A stretch of DNA of 64,000 nt from Sandarakinorhabdus glacialis (GTDB lineage: Bacteria; Pseudomonadota; Alphaproteobacteria; Sphingomonadales; Sphingomonadaceae): contig NZ_BMJM01000001.1 in assembly GCF_014643455.1 (NCBI RefSeq), positions 486,123 to 550,122 of the forward strand, in the 5' to 3' direction. A model generated the notes under the pieces. The model did no database searches. It was not told the DNA's origin and saw nothing but the letters and a program-made list of their open reading frames with translations. Of the stretch, positions 36,319-45,141 are shown piece after piece. The translations under genes and the position numbers were made by a program. Position 1 is the stretch's first letter, and every line of letters starts with the position of its first letter.

Positions 36319-38712
36319 CTAAAACGTCCTCCTCGCCGTCACCCCAAACGTCCTTGGCTGGTTCGTCGCATACCCGATCCGCGCCCGCCCCCCACGCTCC
36401 CGGTCAAGCGACAGCAGCGCATTCTCATCGAACAGATTGTTCACATACGCCGTCAAAGAATACCCCCCGCCGAACTCCAGCCCGGCGCTGATGTTGACCA
36501 GGTCATATGCCGGCAGCAGCAGCGTGATCGAGCGCACCTCATTGCCCGTCGCGCCGCCGAACGGCAGCCCGGACACGAAAAAGCTTGCCGGCGGCTCCTG
36601 GTCGCCCGGCTGGGTATAGCGGTCGCCGACATGCTGGTACGACGCATTCAGCACGACATTGCTCGTGTCGCTGATCGGAAAGCTGTAGTTGGCGTTCGCC
36701 GAGATCTGGAATTTGGGCACCGTCGGCAGGCGGTTGCCGTCGCGGATGCCGCCGATGACATTGCCGTTGCCGTCGCGCACCGTCGAATCGAATTCGGCCT
36801 GCAACACGCTACCCGAAACGCCGACGATCAAGCCCTCGACCGGCCGCCCGGTCAGCTCGAACTCGACCCCGAAGCTGTGCGCCTTGGGCACGTTGAAGAC
36901 GATCCGCGACGAGCACGACCCGGCATCGAGCGTCGTCTGCAGGTTGCGGATATCCGAATAGAAGACCGCCGCATTGAAGGTTATCCCGCCGGCCTTGGCC
37001 TTGATGCCGCCCTCGTAATTCCACAGCGTTTCGTCGCCATAGGCCTGGAAACCGCCGAAGATCGCGCGGTCCTGCGCGGTGCACAGATTGCCGTTCAGCG
37101 GATCGTTGACGCCGCCCAGCCGAAATCCTTTGGCCGCCTGCGCATTGATCGTCACATCGTCGGTCACTGCAAAACTGGCGAGGAAGCGCGGGTTGAAGTC
37201 GTCCGACTGGGTCCGGTCGACCTTGCCGGTATCGCCATTGGCGAACAGCCCGCCGCTGGTGATCGTCCGGCTTTCCTGGAAGTCGTACCAGCGCAGGCCG
37301 CCGGTCAGCGTCAGCCGGTCGAAGAAGCGATAGCTGACCTCGCCGAAGCCCGACAATTGCTCGAGCGCATAAGGCAGGCTCGAATTGAACGGCGAGTCCG
37401 CCGGAAACCCGTTGGCAACGGCCGCCGACGTCCCCGCGCCGAGCGTTGCGTCGGTGAAGGCGTCATAGCCCGGCGTCGGCAGCCGCTGCTGATAATCACG
37501 GTCGGTATTGGCGTAGAACGCTCCGACAACCCATTGAAACGGGCTGTCGTTCGCCGAACCCAGCCGCAGTTCCTGGGTGAAGCTTTGCACCTTGGTGGTA
37601 TCGCGCAGGTTCGACGGCAGCGTCACCGCCGCATCGGGGAAACCGAGGTCGATCGACACCGATCCGCTCAGCGTGCCTGCATCGCGCGAAACCAGGATGT
37701 CGCGATCGGTATAGCTCGTCACCGAGGTGACGTTGACGCCATCGAGGTCGACTTCGACGGTGCCGTCGATGATCAGCGTCTTGTCGCGGAATTCTTCACC
37801 CTGCAGCAGATATTGCTGGCGCTCGCCGAATGTCACCGGCGCCCGCGTCGTGGTGAACGGGTTGGCGAACAGGTTGAAACTATCCTGCCGGTTGAAACCC
37901 TCGGTGCTGATCTCCTGGTACAGCACGCGCGGCGTGATCTTCACATTTTCGCTGGGCTGCAGCAGCAGCGCGACACGCCCGCCGTAACGCTCGCCCTTGT
38001 TGACGTTTTCCTGCGTGCCGCCGCCTTCGCGCAGCGCGTCGATGAAGCCGCCATAGCGGGTGTAATAACCGACGGCGCGCACCGCGATCGACTCGCTCAA
38101 TGGCAGGTTGACCGCCGCCTTGGCGCTGCCGCCGACCGATCCGCCGTCGATGATGTTGAGGTCGGCCTCGACGGTGCCTTCGACGCGCTCGGTCGTCGGC
38201 TTGTTGGTGATGTAGCGGATGGTGCCGCCCACCGACCCCGACCCGAACAACGTGCCCTGCGGACCGCGCAGCGTCTCGACGCGATTGAGGTCGAACAGGT
38301 CGATGTCGGGGGTAAACAGCGACAGCGAGATCACCGTTTCATCGAGGTAGAAGCCGACCTGCTCTTTCACGCCCGGCTGGTCGCGGACAATCTGCCCCGC
38401 CGAAACGCCGCGAATCGACACCTGGCTCTGCCCCGGCCCGAGATTCTGGATGGTCAGCCCGGCGACGTTGCGCGACAGATCCTCGATCGTCGAGGCACCC
38501 GAGCGCTGGATATCGGCCTGGGTCTGCGCGTTGATCGAAAACGGCACGTCCTGCAAGTCGCTGGCGCGCTTGGTAGCGGTCACGACGATGGTGTCGTCAT
38601 CGACGGCAGCAGCAGTGGCAGCAACTGCCTGGGCATTGGCCGGGGCGGCAAGTATCGCCGCCACCGACACACCAGCCAGCAGGAACGACGACTTAATAAA
38701 ACGTGAAGACAT
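36319..38712 (-). CDS. TonB-dependent outer-membrane receptor
   Basis: A 797-residue outer-membrane receptor. The signal peptide (residues 1-28, ending AANAQA-like ANAQA) is followed by a TonB box-like DDTIVVTATKRA. The plug domain is marked by IEDLSRNVAGLTIQNLGPG, VSIRGVSAGQ and VETLRGPQGTLFGSGSVGG. The beta-barrel ends in the aromatic residue Phe (ARRTF). The substrate is unknown; nearby MFS transport suggests an organic acid or sugar-like ligand, which is only a hint. ATG 38712 is preferred because GGGAAG lies upstream; ATG 38742 is an alternative. Confidence 0.92.
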   Translation of the reverse strand: MSSRFIKSSFLLAGVSVAAILAAPANAQAVAATAAAVDDDTIVVTATKRASDLQDVPFSINAQTQADIQRSGASTIEDLSRNVAGLTIQNLGPGQSQVSIRGVSAGQIVRDQPGVKEQVGFYLDETVISLSLFTPDIDLFDLNRVETLRGPQGTLFGSGSVGGTIRYITNKPTTERVEGTVEADLNIIDGGSVGGSAKAAVNLPLSESIAVRAVGYYTRYGGFIDALREGGGTQENVNKGERYGGRVALLLQPSENVKITPRVLYQEISTEGFNRQDSFNLFANPFTTTRAPVTFGERQQYLLQGEEFRDKTLIIDGTVEVDLDGVNVTSVTSYTDRDILVSRDAGTLSGSVSIDLGFPDAAVTLPSNLRDTTKVQSFTQELRLGSANDSPFQWVVGAFYANTDRDYQQRLPTPGYDAFTDATLGAGTSAAVANGFPADSPFNSSLPYALEQLSGFGEVSYRFFDRLTLTGGLRWYDFQESRTITSGGLFANGDTGKVDRTQSDDFNPRFLASFAVTDDVTINAQAAKGFRLGGVNDPLNGNLCTAQDRAIFGGFQAYGDETLWNYEGGIKAKAGGITFNAAVFYSDIRNLQTTLDAGSCSSRIVFNVPKAHSFGVEFELTGRPVEGLIVGVSGSVLQAEFDSTVRDGNGNVIGGIRDGNRLPTVPKFQISANANYSFPISDTSNVVLNASYQHVGDRYTQPGDQEPPASFFVSGLPFGGATGNEVRSITLLLPAYDLVNISAGLEFGGGYSLTAYVNNLFDENALLSLDRERGGRARIGYATNQPRTFGVTARRTF

Positions 38713-38827
38713 TGCAATTACTTCCCTTTTTTGTTTTGTCATTATTGCCGAAGCTGTCTGCAGGGGGTCAACATCGCCGGTGTCGCAGTGCCGAGAATCT
38801 TGGCGAGCGTTGCTAATTTGCCATGCG

Positions 38828-38940
38828 CAAGGGGCCTCCGGCGACTGGGGCCTTAGGCCCCAGACCCCAATCTATTTGATTGTGGCGTGAACCCGACAAC
38901 AGGGGTTTGGGGCCAAGGCCCCAACCGCCGGAGGCCCTTG
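38828..38940. repeat. 113-bp imperfect inverted repeat upstream of the MFS gene
   Basis: Left arm 38828-38868 and right arm 38902-38940 are reverse complements with a few differences. The arm shows GGCCTCCGGCG and TGGGGCC, with smaller dyads inside. The spacer is AT-richer (33 bases, TCTATTTGATTGTGGCG). It is unlike the other families here and has the shape of a small non-autonomous element or a strong hairpin between divergent genes. Confidence 0.75.
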
Positions 38941-38974
38941 TTGACAGACCCGCAACTTCTGCCAGCCTTGGCCA

Positions 38975-40225
38975 ATGACCCCGATCACCCCGTCGCGTGC
39001 ACTTGTCGTCATGGTCGGCCTCGCCATCATGCTCAACTATATTGACCGCGGCGCCATCTCGATCGCGGCGCCGCTGATCAAGGATGAAATGGGCCTGACC
39101 GCGACCGGTTACGGCCTCGTCGTCTCGTCGTTTTTCTGGACCTATGTGCCAATGCTGATGCTTGCCGGCTGGCTCGCCGACAAGGTCTCGGTTCACCGCC
39201 TGATGGCCGCTGGCGTCGCGGTCTGGGCCATCGCGACTTTGGTCACCGGGTTCGCCGGCGGCCTGGTGTCGCTGGTCATCCTGCGCCTGCTGATGGGCGT
39301 CGGCGAAGGCGTCGCTTTCCCCAGCGCGTCGAAACTCCTCGCCCGCGCTCCTGAGGCCAGCCGCGGCACCGCCAACGTCGCGCTCGGGGCAGGGCTCGCC
39401 ATGGGGCCGCTCGTCGGCACGCTGGCCGGCGGCTTCATCCTGGCGCGCTACGGCTGGCGGCCGATGTTCCTTGTCTTCGGGCTGGTAACCCTCATCTGGC
39501 TGGTGCCGTGGCTGCGAATGCGCGGTCAGGTCGACCTGCCAGCCGATCCCGGCGATGCCCCTCCGGTCGGCTATGGCGTCATGCTCCGCACCCCGGCGCT
39601 ATGGGCGATGTCGGCCTATCATTTCGCCGGCACCTACGCTCTCTACTTCGTCATCGCCTGGCTGCCGCTGTGGCTCATGAAAGTCCGCGGCTACGACATC
39701 ACCGACATGGCGCTGCTGACGGCGTTGTTCTACCTCGGCCAGACGGTCGGCGCGGCTTTCGGCGCCGGCATCACCGACCGCCTCATCGCCGGCGGCCGCT
39801 CCGCATCTACGGTCCGCCGGACGGCTGGAATCATCGGCTTCGTCGTGTCGGTAGTCGGCATCCTCGCCATCTCGCAGACAACGACCACCGCCGGCCTGAT
39901 GTTCTGGCTGGTGATGACCAGCGTCTGGTTCGGCTCGAACACCGGAATTATCTTTACCGCCGGGCAGACGCTCGCCGGACCCGCCTCGGCGGGGCGCTGG
40001 GTCGGCGTCCAGTCGGCCATCGGCAACCTCGCCGGCATCACCGGCCCAGTCATCACCGGGCTGATCGTCGACAATGCCGGCTATGGCCCGGCGTTCGTCC
40101 TCGCCGCCGGCGTCGTTCTCGTCGGGTTGATCGCCTTCATAGTCGGCGTACCGAAACTGGCACCGGTCGATTTCAGCGGCGCGAAAACCCGATCGCCCGC
40201 GACATACCCGCAAAACCCGGTTTGA
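38975..40225 (+). CDS. Major facilitator (ACS-family-like) transporter
   Basis: A 416-residue inner-membrane carrier with about 12 helices. NYIDRGAISIAAPLIKDEMGL is the typical first-loop signature of the anion:cation symporter family (hexuronate/organic-anion type). The second signature region is LADKVSVHRLMAAG, and GEGVAFPSASKLLARAPEASRG is present. Substrate unknown. Divergent from the TonB receptor across an inverted repeat, so a joint uptake route is possible but not proven. Confidence 0.85.
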   Translation: MTPITPSRALVVMVGLAIMLNYIDRGAISIAAPLIKDEMGLTATGYGLVVSSFFWTYVPMLMLAGWLADKVSVHRLMAAGVAVWAIATLVTGFAGGLVSLVILRLLMGVGEGVAFPSASKLLARAPEASRGTANVALGAGLAMGPLVGTLAGGFILARYGWRPMFLVFGLVTLIWLVPWLRMRGQVDLPADPGDAPPVGYGVMLRTPALWAMSAYHFAGTYALYFVIAWLPLWLMKVRGYDITDMALLTALFYLGQTVGAAFGAGITDRLIAGGRSASTVRRTAGIIGFVVSVVGILAISQTTTTAGLMFWLVMTSVWFGSNTGIIFTAGQTLAGPASAGRWVGVQSAIGNLAGITGPVITGLIVDNAGYGPAFVLAAGVVLVGLIAFIVGVPKLAPVDFSGAKTRSPATYPQNPV

Positions 40226-40307
40226 AGGCGCAAACCGACCGCCGATTCGCCCGGGAAGTACCGCCGGCATCCCGCCGACGGCCCTCAAACTGTCCCGAAA
40301 AGCCCCG

Positions 40308-41084
40308 CTATTTCCCGCGGGACTTGCGATGCTCGTCAAGGTCGAGCACCGCCGATTCATCCTCGGGCATCAACCCAAGACGCCGCGCAACTTCCTGATA
40401 AGCCTCGACTTCGCCGCCCAGGTCACGCCGGAACCGGTCCTTGTCGAGCTTTTCGTTGGTTTTCATGTCCCAAAGCCGGCAGCCATCGGGCGAAATCTCG
40501 TCCGCCAGGATCACCCGGGCAAACTCGCCATCGAACAAACGACCGAATTCCAGTTTGAAATCAACGAGCCTGATCCCCACCCCAGCAAAAAGCCCGGCCA
40601 TGAAATCGTTGACCCGGATCGCCATGTCGGAAATGTCGTGCATCTCCTCCTGGCTCGCCCAACCGAAAGCCGCGATATGCTCCTCGGTAACCAAAGGATC
40701 GTTGAGGGCATCGTCCTTGTAATAAAATTCCAGGATGGTGCGGGGCAGGGTGGTTCCCTCCTCTAGCCCGAACCGCTTCGCCAACGAGCCGGCAACGACG
40801 TTGCGGACCACGACCTCGATCGGGATTATCTCAACCTGGCGAACGAGTTGCTCGCGCATGTTCAGACGCCGGATGAAGTGCGTCGGGATGCCGATGGTGG
40901 CCAAAAGCGTGAAAAGATGCTCGGAAATGCGGTTGTTGAGCACCCCCTTGCCGCTGATCGTGCCTTTTTTCTGCGCGTTGAAAGCGGTCGCGTCATCCTT
41001 GAAATACTGGATGATCGTTCCCGGCTCGGGACCCTCGTAAAGGATCTTGGCCTTGCCCTCATAAATCTGGCGACGGCGCGTCAT
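40308..41084 (-). CDS. purC: SAICAR synthetase
   Basis: Joins aspartate to CAIR in purine synthesis. The 258-residue protein has [46 protein letters not shown], and the catalytic region [42 protein letters not shown] just before ATG 41084 gives a strong start; a longer frame to 41414 reads across the promoter and is rejected. It is convergent with the MFS gene. Confidence 0.95.
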   Translation of the reverse strand: MTRRRQIYEGKAKILYEGPEPGTIIQYFKDDATAFNAQKKGTISGKGVLNNRISEHLFTLLATIGIPTHFIRRLNMREQLVRQVEIIPIEVVVRNVVAGSLAKRFGLEEGTTLPRTILEFYYKDDALNDPLVTEEHIAAFGWASQEEMHDISDMAIRVNDFMAGLFAGVGIRLVDFKLEFGRLFDGEFARVILADEISPDGCRLWDMKTNEKLDKDRFRRDLGGEVEAYQEVARRLGLMPEDESAVLDLDEHRKSRGK

Positions 41085-41322
41085 GGCTGTCCTCCTGATG
41101 GTCCGCCTTAGGGCTGGTCGCTGCCCAAGGGCAATTCGACCGGCGAACCTGTTGAAATTAAAGAACCCCGGAAACACCCGTAAAGGCGCGCCCGGGGCGA
41201 GACATTGCACATAGCGCGCACCGGCACCGCCTGCAATGTCCCGTATCGAATTGCAGGTTGCGCATTGAACACGTAGCGCCTCCCCTCTATCTCCAGTGAC
41301 AGCATCGGTGCGGGAGTTTTGC
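41085..41322. promoter_or_regulatory. Divergent regulatory region, purC and the ATPase inhibitor gene
   Basis: A 238-bp gap that must hold both promoters. The left side has the purC ribosome binding site; the right ends in CGGGAG for the inhibitor gene. I could not assign -35/-10 boxes or a purine operator with confidence. No small reading frame is supported. Confidence 0.5.
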
Positions 41323-41640
41323 ATGACCACCTTCGACAATCGCGAGACGGCCTTCGAGAACAAGTTCGCGCATGACGCCGAACTCCAGTTCAAGGTCGTT
41401 GTGCGTCGGAACAAGCTGCTCGGCCAATGGGCTGCGGAACGCCTTGGAAAGTCAGGCGAAGATGCGGAAGCCTATGCGAAAACCGTCGTTGCCGCCGATT
41501 TCGAGGAAGCCGGTGACCAGGACGTCATCCGCAAGCTCGTCGCCGATCTCGCCGCCACCGGCACCACCGAAGCCGATATCGTCGCCGCGCTGGGCACCAA
41601 GGCCGGCGAAGCGCGCCACCAGATCATGGAAGCGATGTAA
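41323..41640 (+). CDS. F1-ATPase inhibitor zeta subunit (DUF1476)
   Basis: A 105-residue protein matching the DUF1476 family, whose Paracoccus member is the zeta subunit that blocks ATP hydrolysis by the F1FO-ATPase. It begins with the conserved [20 protein letters not shown] inhibitory N-terminal helix, then [15 protein letters not shown]. Small acidic/alanine-rich helices follow. ATG 41323 has GGGAG upstream. Followed by bolA with a gap of only 7 bases. Confidence 0.88.
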   Translation: MTTFDNRETAFENKFAHDAELQFKVVVRRNKLLGQWAAERLGKSGEDAEAYAKTVVAADFEEAGDQDVIRKLVADLAATGTTEADIVAALGTKAGEARHQIMEAM

Positions 41641-41647
41641 CGTGCCG

Positions 41648-41872
41648 ATGGCCGCCCATGACATCGAGGCGGCGATCGTCGCGGCGCTTCCCGGCGCACT
41701 TGTCGAGATCACCGATCTTGTCGGCGACGGCGACCACTATGCCGCCAAGGTCACCGCGGCGCAGTTTTCCGGCATCCCCCGTGTCCGCCAGCACCAGCTC
41801 GTCTACAACGCCCTTGGCGGGCGGATGGGCGGCGTGCTCCACGCCCTGCAACTGACGACAATCCCGGCCTGA
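41648..41872 (+). CDS. bolA: BolA-family protein
   Basis: A small (74-residue) BolA domain with the conserved sequence AAIVAALPGALVEITDLVGDGDHYAAKV, the Grx-interaction histidine/arginine region (IPRVRQHQLVYNALG) and a loop GGRMGGVLHAL. It would form a [2Fe-2S] complex with the following monothiol glutaredoxin and help iron-sulfur trafficking or iron regulation. GTG 41642 is an alternative start. Confidence 0.9.
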   Translation: MAAHDIEAAIVAALPGALVEITDLVGDGDHYAAKVTAAQFSGIPRVRQHQLVYNALGGRMGGVLHALQLTTIPA

Positions 41873-41885
41873 GGAGGTCCATCCC

Positions 41886-42221
41886 ATGACTGACACCACC
41901 CACGACCGCATCGGCAGCCTGGTCAACGCGAGCGACATCGTGCTGTTCATGAAGGGCACGCCGCTGTTCCCGCAGTGCGGTTTCTCCAGCGCCGCCGTCG
42001 CCATTCTCGAGCGCCTTGGCGTCGAATTCGAGGGCGTCGATGTTCTCGCCGATCCGGAAATCCGGCAGGGCGTCAAGGCGTATTCGGAGTGGCCGACGGT
42101 GCCGCAGCTTTACGTGAAGGGGGAGTTCGTCGGCGGTTCCGACATCATGATGGAGATGTACCAGGCCGGCGAATTGACCGAATTGCTTGAAAAGGCCGGA
42201 ATTCCGCGCACCGTTTCCTGA
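41886..42221 (+). CDS. grxD: Monothiol glutaredoxin (Grx4 family)
   Basis: A 111-residue CGFS glutaredoxin (Cys31 in GTPLFPQCGFSSAA) that carries a shared [2Fe-2S] cluster with glutathione and BolA. The cis-Pro motif (TVPQLYVKGEFVGGSD) and C-terminal helix are intact. AGGAGG is 7 bases before the ATG. The bolA-grxD pair is a conserved functional unit. Confidence 0.95.
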   Translation: MTDTTHDRIGSLVNASDIVLFMKGTPLFPQCGFSSAAVAILERLGVEFEGVDVLADPEIRQGVKAYSEWPTVPQLYVKGEFVGGSDIMMEMYQAGELTELLEKAGIPRTVS

Positions 42222-42226
42222 CCGCG

Positions 42227-42922
42227 GTGCCTGGCCTCAAGCTCGTCGAAATCTGGCAGTCGACGTTGGCGGTCCTGCGCCCGCAGTTCTGGACGCTGTT
42301 CGCCATCGCTGCGCCATTCACACTGCTGGTCGATGTCGCGCTGACCTTGTTCGGGCCCGAACCACCGAAGACTCCGGCTGAACTGACGCCCCGCATTGCT
42401 GTTGTCATCATTCTAATCCCGGCTCTGATCGGCGGGATTGCCCAGCTCGCGGTCGCGCATCTGATCGCGCGACCCGAGGATACACCGCGGGTCGCGCTGG
42501 CCGCAGCGTTCGCGGTCTTGCCCGCTTATCTCGGGGCGGTTCTGCTTTCAGGCATTCCAACCGGTATCGGGCTGTTGTTGCTGGTTATTCCGGGCTTGTA
42601 TATCGCGGCGCGGCTGTTCCTGATCGTGCCGATCGCCGTTGTCGAACGCCTGGGTATGATTGCCATATTGAAACGCAGCTGGACGCTGACCGAGGGCCAT
42701 GCGGGCTCGATCCTGCTGTTTCTTCTGCTGGCAATCTTGTTTCTGTTCGGCGCCACGGTGCTGGCATCCGGTGTCGGCGCAGCCCTTGGTTCGGTGCTGA
42801 CACTGGCCGGATTAAAGGCTGTGGGGACCTTTGTTGCCGCGCTTGCGTCAGCCTTGGTCGGCATGATCCTGTCGATCGCGGTCACTGCCGCTGCGACCGT
42901 TATCTATCTCAAATTGCGCTGA
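42227..42922 (+). CDS. Multi-pass membrane protein (YciC-like)
   Basis: A 231-residue integral membrane protein, starting at GTG 42227, five bases after the grxD stop. About six helices are predicted. The family-like stretches GIGLLLLVIPGLYIAARL and KRSWTLTEGHAGSILLFL occur in the YciC/glycerophosphodiesterase-membrane-domain group. Function unknown. It may belong to the preceding stress/iron-sulfur operon. Confidence 0.7.
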   Translation: MPGLKLVEIWQSTLAVLRPQFWTLFAIAAPFTLLVDVALTLFGPEPPKTPAELTPRIAVVIILIPALIGGIAQLAVAHLIARPEDTPRVALAAAFAVLPAYLGAVLLSGIPTGIGLLLLVIPGLYIAARLFLIVPIAVVERLGMIAILKRSWTLTEGHAGSILLFLLLAILFLFGATVLASGVGAALGSVLTLAGLKAVGTFVAALASALVGMILSIAVTAAATVIYLKLR

Positions 42923-42923
42923 A

Positions 42924-43502
42924 TTACAGTAGCGGAGCGTGCGGTGCGACCGTCGGCGGATATAGGCCCTCGGCGCGTGGATCGGCATAGATCTCGACCG
43001 CGCGCGCGAAGGGCCTGAAGCCTTCGCGCTGGTAGAAACCGAGCGCGCCCGGATGGTCGAGATCGCAGGTATGGACCCAGATCCGTCCGATGCCCGGCCG
43101 CCAGGCCAGCCGCATCGCGTGCGCCATCAGCCACGCGCCATGACCGTTTCCGGTCATTCCGGGCACCAGCCCGAAATAAGCGATTTCGACTTCACCAGCT
43201 ATCCGGAAATCGAGCTCGAGCATCCCGACAGGTGTACCGTCACGGCGGGTTGCGATATGAATCCCGGTCGTCGGTGCGTCCAGGATGCTGGCAAGCATTG
43301 CGTCGTCGAGGACCAGGCGCCCACGCCACAGCCAGGGTGCGCCGATCTCACGGAACAGGGCGAGATAGCGCGTCCGATCGACGGGCGCCCGCCAATGCTC
43401 GAGGCGCAGTGCCGATTTCGATGGACCGCTCGCGGCCCGCGCCGCCAGCATTTCGAGGCTGGTGACGATGGTGGCGATGCTGCCGCTCGGGACCGAAATC
43501 AT
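42924..43502 (-). CDS. GNAT-family N-acetyltransferase
   Basis: A 192-residue GNAT protein. The acetyl-CoA region resembles FGLVPGMTGNGHGAWLMAHAM. The C-terminus (VHTCDLDHPGALGFYQREGF) is the usual strand-helix of the fold. No substrate is evident. The start ATG 43502 sits right after the hemF stop (43505-43507); a TTG at 43508 would overlap it. Confidence 0.8.
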   Translation of the reverse strand: MISVPSGSIATIVTSLEMLAARAASGPSKSALRLEHWRAPVDRTRYLALFREIGAPWLWRGRLVLDDAMLASILDAPTTGIHIATRRDGTPVGMLELDFRIAGEVEIAYFGLVPGMTGNGHGAWLMAHAMRLAWRPGIGRIWVHTCDLDHPGALGFYQREGFRPFARAVEIYADPRAEGLYPPTVAPHAPLL

Positions 43503-43504
43503 GC

Positions 43505-44359
43505 TCAATCCCAGCGCGCCTCGGGCGGCAGGCTCATCAGGATGGCGTCGACATTGCCGCCGGTCTTGAGACCGAATGTGGTACCCCGATCATAGACGAG
43601 GTTGAATTCGGCGTAGAGGCCGCGATAGCGCAGTTGCGTCAGGCGATCCGCGGCGCTGTATGGCTGGTGCATCTTTTCCCGAACAAGCCGCGGATAAATA
43701 TCGAGAAAAGTCGCGCCGACATCTTGGGTGAAGGCGAAGTCCTTGGCCCAGTCGCCGCTGTCGAGGTGATCGTAGAAGATGCCGCCGACACCGCGATGAC
43801 GGTTGCGATGGGGCACCCAGAAATAATCCTCGGCCCATTTTTTATAGGCGGGATAGTAAGCCGGGTCGTGGCGGCCGGCCATTATACGCAGGGCGTCGTG
43901 GAAGGCTTTGGTCTGGCCATCGTCGGGCAGGGCCGGGTTGAGATCTGCACCGCCGCCGAACCAGCGTCTGGTCGTGACAAGGAAGCGGGTGTTGAGGTGG
44001 ACGGCCGGAACCAGCGGATTGAGGGGGTGGATGACGAGGCTGATGCCGGTTGCGAAGAACCGGGGATCGTCGCTGGCGCCGTTTATCTGCTTGGCGAACT
44101 CGGGCGAGAATTCACCGTGGACGGTGGAAATGTTGACGCCGGCTTTTTCGAAGACACGGCCCTTGAGGACCGACATGACGCCGCCGCCGCCGTGGCCGCC
44201 GCCGGCATCGGGACGGTCCCAGGCAGTTCGCTGGAAACGTCCGGCGGGCGCGGGGCCGGCTGCTTCATCTTCAAGGCGTTCGAGCGCGGAGCAGATGTCG
44301 TCGCGAAGCCGCGAGAACCATGATTGTGCAGCGCGTTGCTGATCGTCGAGTTCGTACAT
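43505..44359 (-). CDS. hemF: Aerobic coproporphyrinogen III oxidase
   Basis: Oxygen-dependent decarboxylation of coproporphyrinogen III to protoporphyrinogen IX in heme synthesis. The 284-residue enzyme shows ATGISLVIHPLNPLVPAVHLN, WFGGGADLNPALP, a histidine-rich active-site region HRGVGGIFYDHLDSGDW and YAEFNLVYDRGTTFGLKTGG. Supplying heme for the adjacent cytochromes is consistent with its position upstream of petABC in the divergent direction. Confidence 0.95.
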   Translation of the reverse strand: MYELDDQQRAAQSWFSRLRDDICSALERLEDEAAGPAPAGRFQRTAWDRPDAGGGHGGGGVMSVLKGRVFEKAGVNISTVHGEFSPEFAKQINGASDDPRFFATGISLVIHPLNPLVPAVHLNTRFLVTTRRWFGGGADLNPALPDDGQTKAFHDALRIMAGRHDPAYYPAYKKWAEDYFWVPHRNRHRGVGGIFYDHLDSGDWAKDFAFTQDVGATFLDIYPRLVREKMHQPYSAADRLTQLRYRGLYAEFNLVYDRGTTFGLKTGGNVDAILMSLPPEARWD

Positions 44360-44564
44360 GGGTGTCCTTTAGCCGCATCGCCATAATCCGTGAAAGCCCG
44401 ATATATTCCCTGTGTCATGCGAGGCAGCAACGACTGGGCATGGCTCCGCGCCGAACGGTCTCCAAAATCGGCGTTGCGTTCCGGACCATGACGAGTCTAT
44501 TGCCAGACGCGGACGTGGTGCCTTGCGGCATCGCGCGAAGAATTTTACTTTTCAGAGGTCTTTG

Positions 44565-45131
44565 ATGGCTAGCGAGACGCGGCTTCCCCTCGATACCGAC
44601 CTGCCCCCGGATGGGGAACGGCGGCGAGACTTTCTTTACGTTGCGACGGGCGCCTTTGCGGCAGTTGGTGCGGCCGCGTTTGTCTGGCCGATGATCAACC
44701 AGATGAATCCTTCCGCCGACGTGCGGGCGATGGCGTCGATCGATCTCGACCTGGCTTCGGTCGAACCGGGGCAGGCGATCAAGGTCAGCTGGCGCGGCAA
44801 GCCGGTTTTTGCTCGGCAATTGACGCCGGCCGAGATCCAGCAAGCCAATGCTGTCAACGTTTCGACGCTGCGCGACCCGCAGACGCTGGCCGAGCGGACC
44901 AAGCCCGGCAGCGAGAAGTGGCTGATTACGCTGGGCGTTTGCACCCATCTGGGCTGTGTTCCCCTCGGGGCCGGCCAGGGTGAAGTTCGCGGTGACTTCG
45001 GCGGATATTTCTGCCCGTGCCACGGTTCGCACTATGATACGGCGGCGCGTATCCGCAAGGGTCCGGCGCCGAAGAACCTCGAGGTTCCGCAATATGCATT
45101 CAAGACGCCCACGTCCGTGACGATCGGCTGA
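44565..45131 (+). CDS. petA: Cytochrome bc1 Rieske iron-sulfur subunit
   Basis: A 188-residue Rieske protein of the quinol-cytochrome c reductase. A twin-arginine leader ([12 protein letters not shown]) and one hydrophobic anchor precede the [2Fe-2S] domain. Cluster ligands are in VCTHLGCVP (Cys126, His128) and FCPCHGSH (Cys150, His153), with Cys131 and Cys152 as the disulfide pair. AGAGG lies upstream of ATG 44565; a longer frame to 44412 has no support. First gene of petABC. Confidence 0.96.
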   Translation: MASETRLPLDTDLPPDGERRRDFLYVATGAFAAVGAAAFVWPMINQMNPSADVRAMASIDLDLASVEPGQAIKVSWRGKPVFARQLTPAEIQQANAVNVSTLRDPQTLAERTKPGSEKWLITLGVCTHLGCVPLGAGQGEVRGDFGGYFCPCHGSHYDTAARIRKGPAPKNLEVPQYAFKTPTSVTIG

Positions 45132-45141
45132 GGAGGATCAG

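Noticed and set aside
36130-38706. Plus-strand frame of 858 codons opposite the TonB receptor
   Set aside because: Composition is that of an antisense shadow in high-GC DNA; the receptor has complete plug and barrel motifs.
44412-44564. N-terminal extension of petA
   Set aside because: No homology; the twin-arginine leader begins at ATG 44565 with a good ribosome binding site.
43505-44565. Replication origin next to heme genes
   Set aside because: The Caulobacter-type origin lies near hemE, not hemF, and no DnaA-box cluster or AT-rich unwinding region was found.
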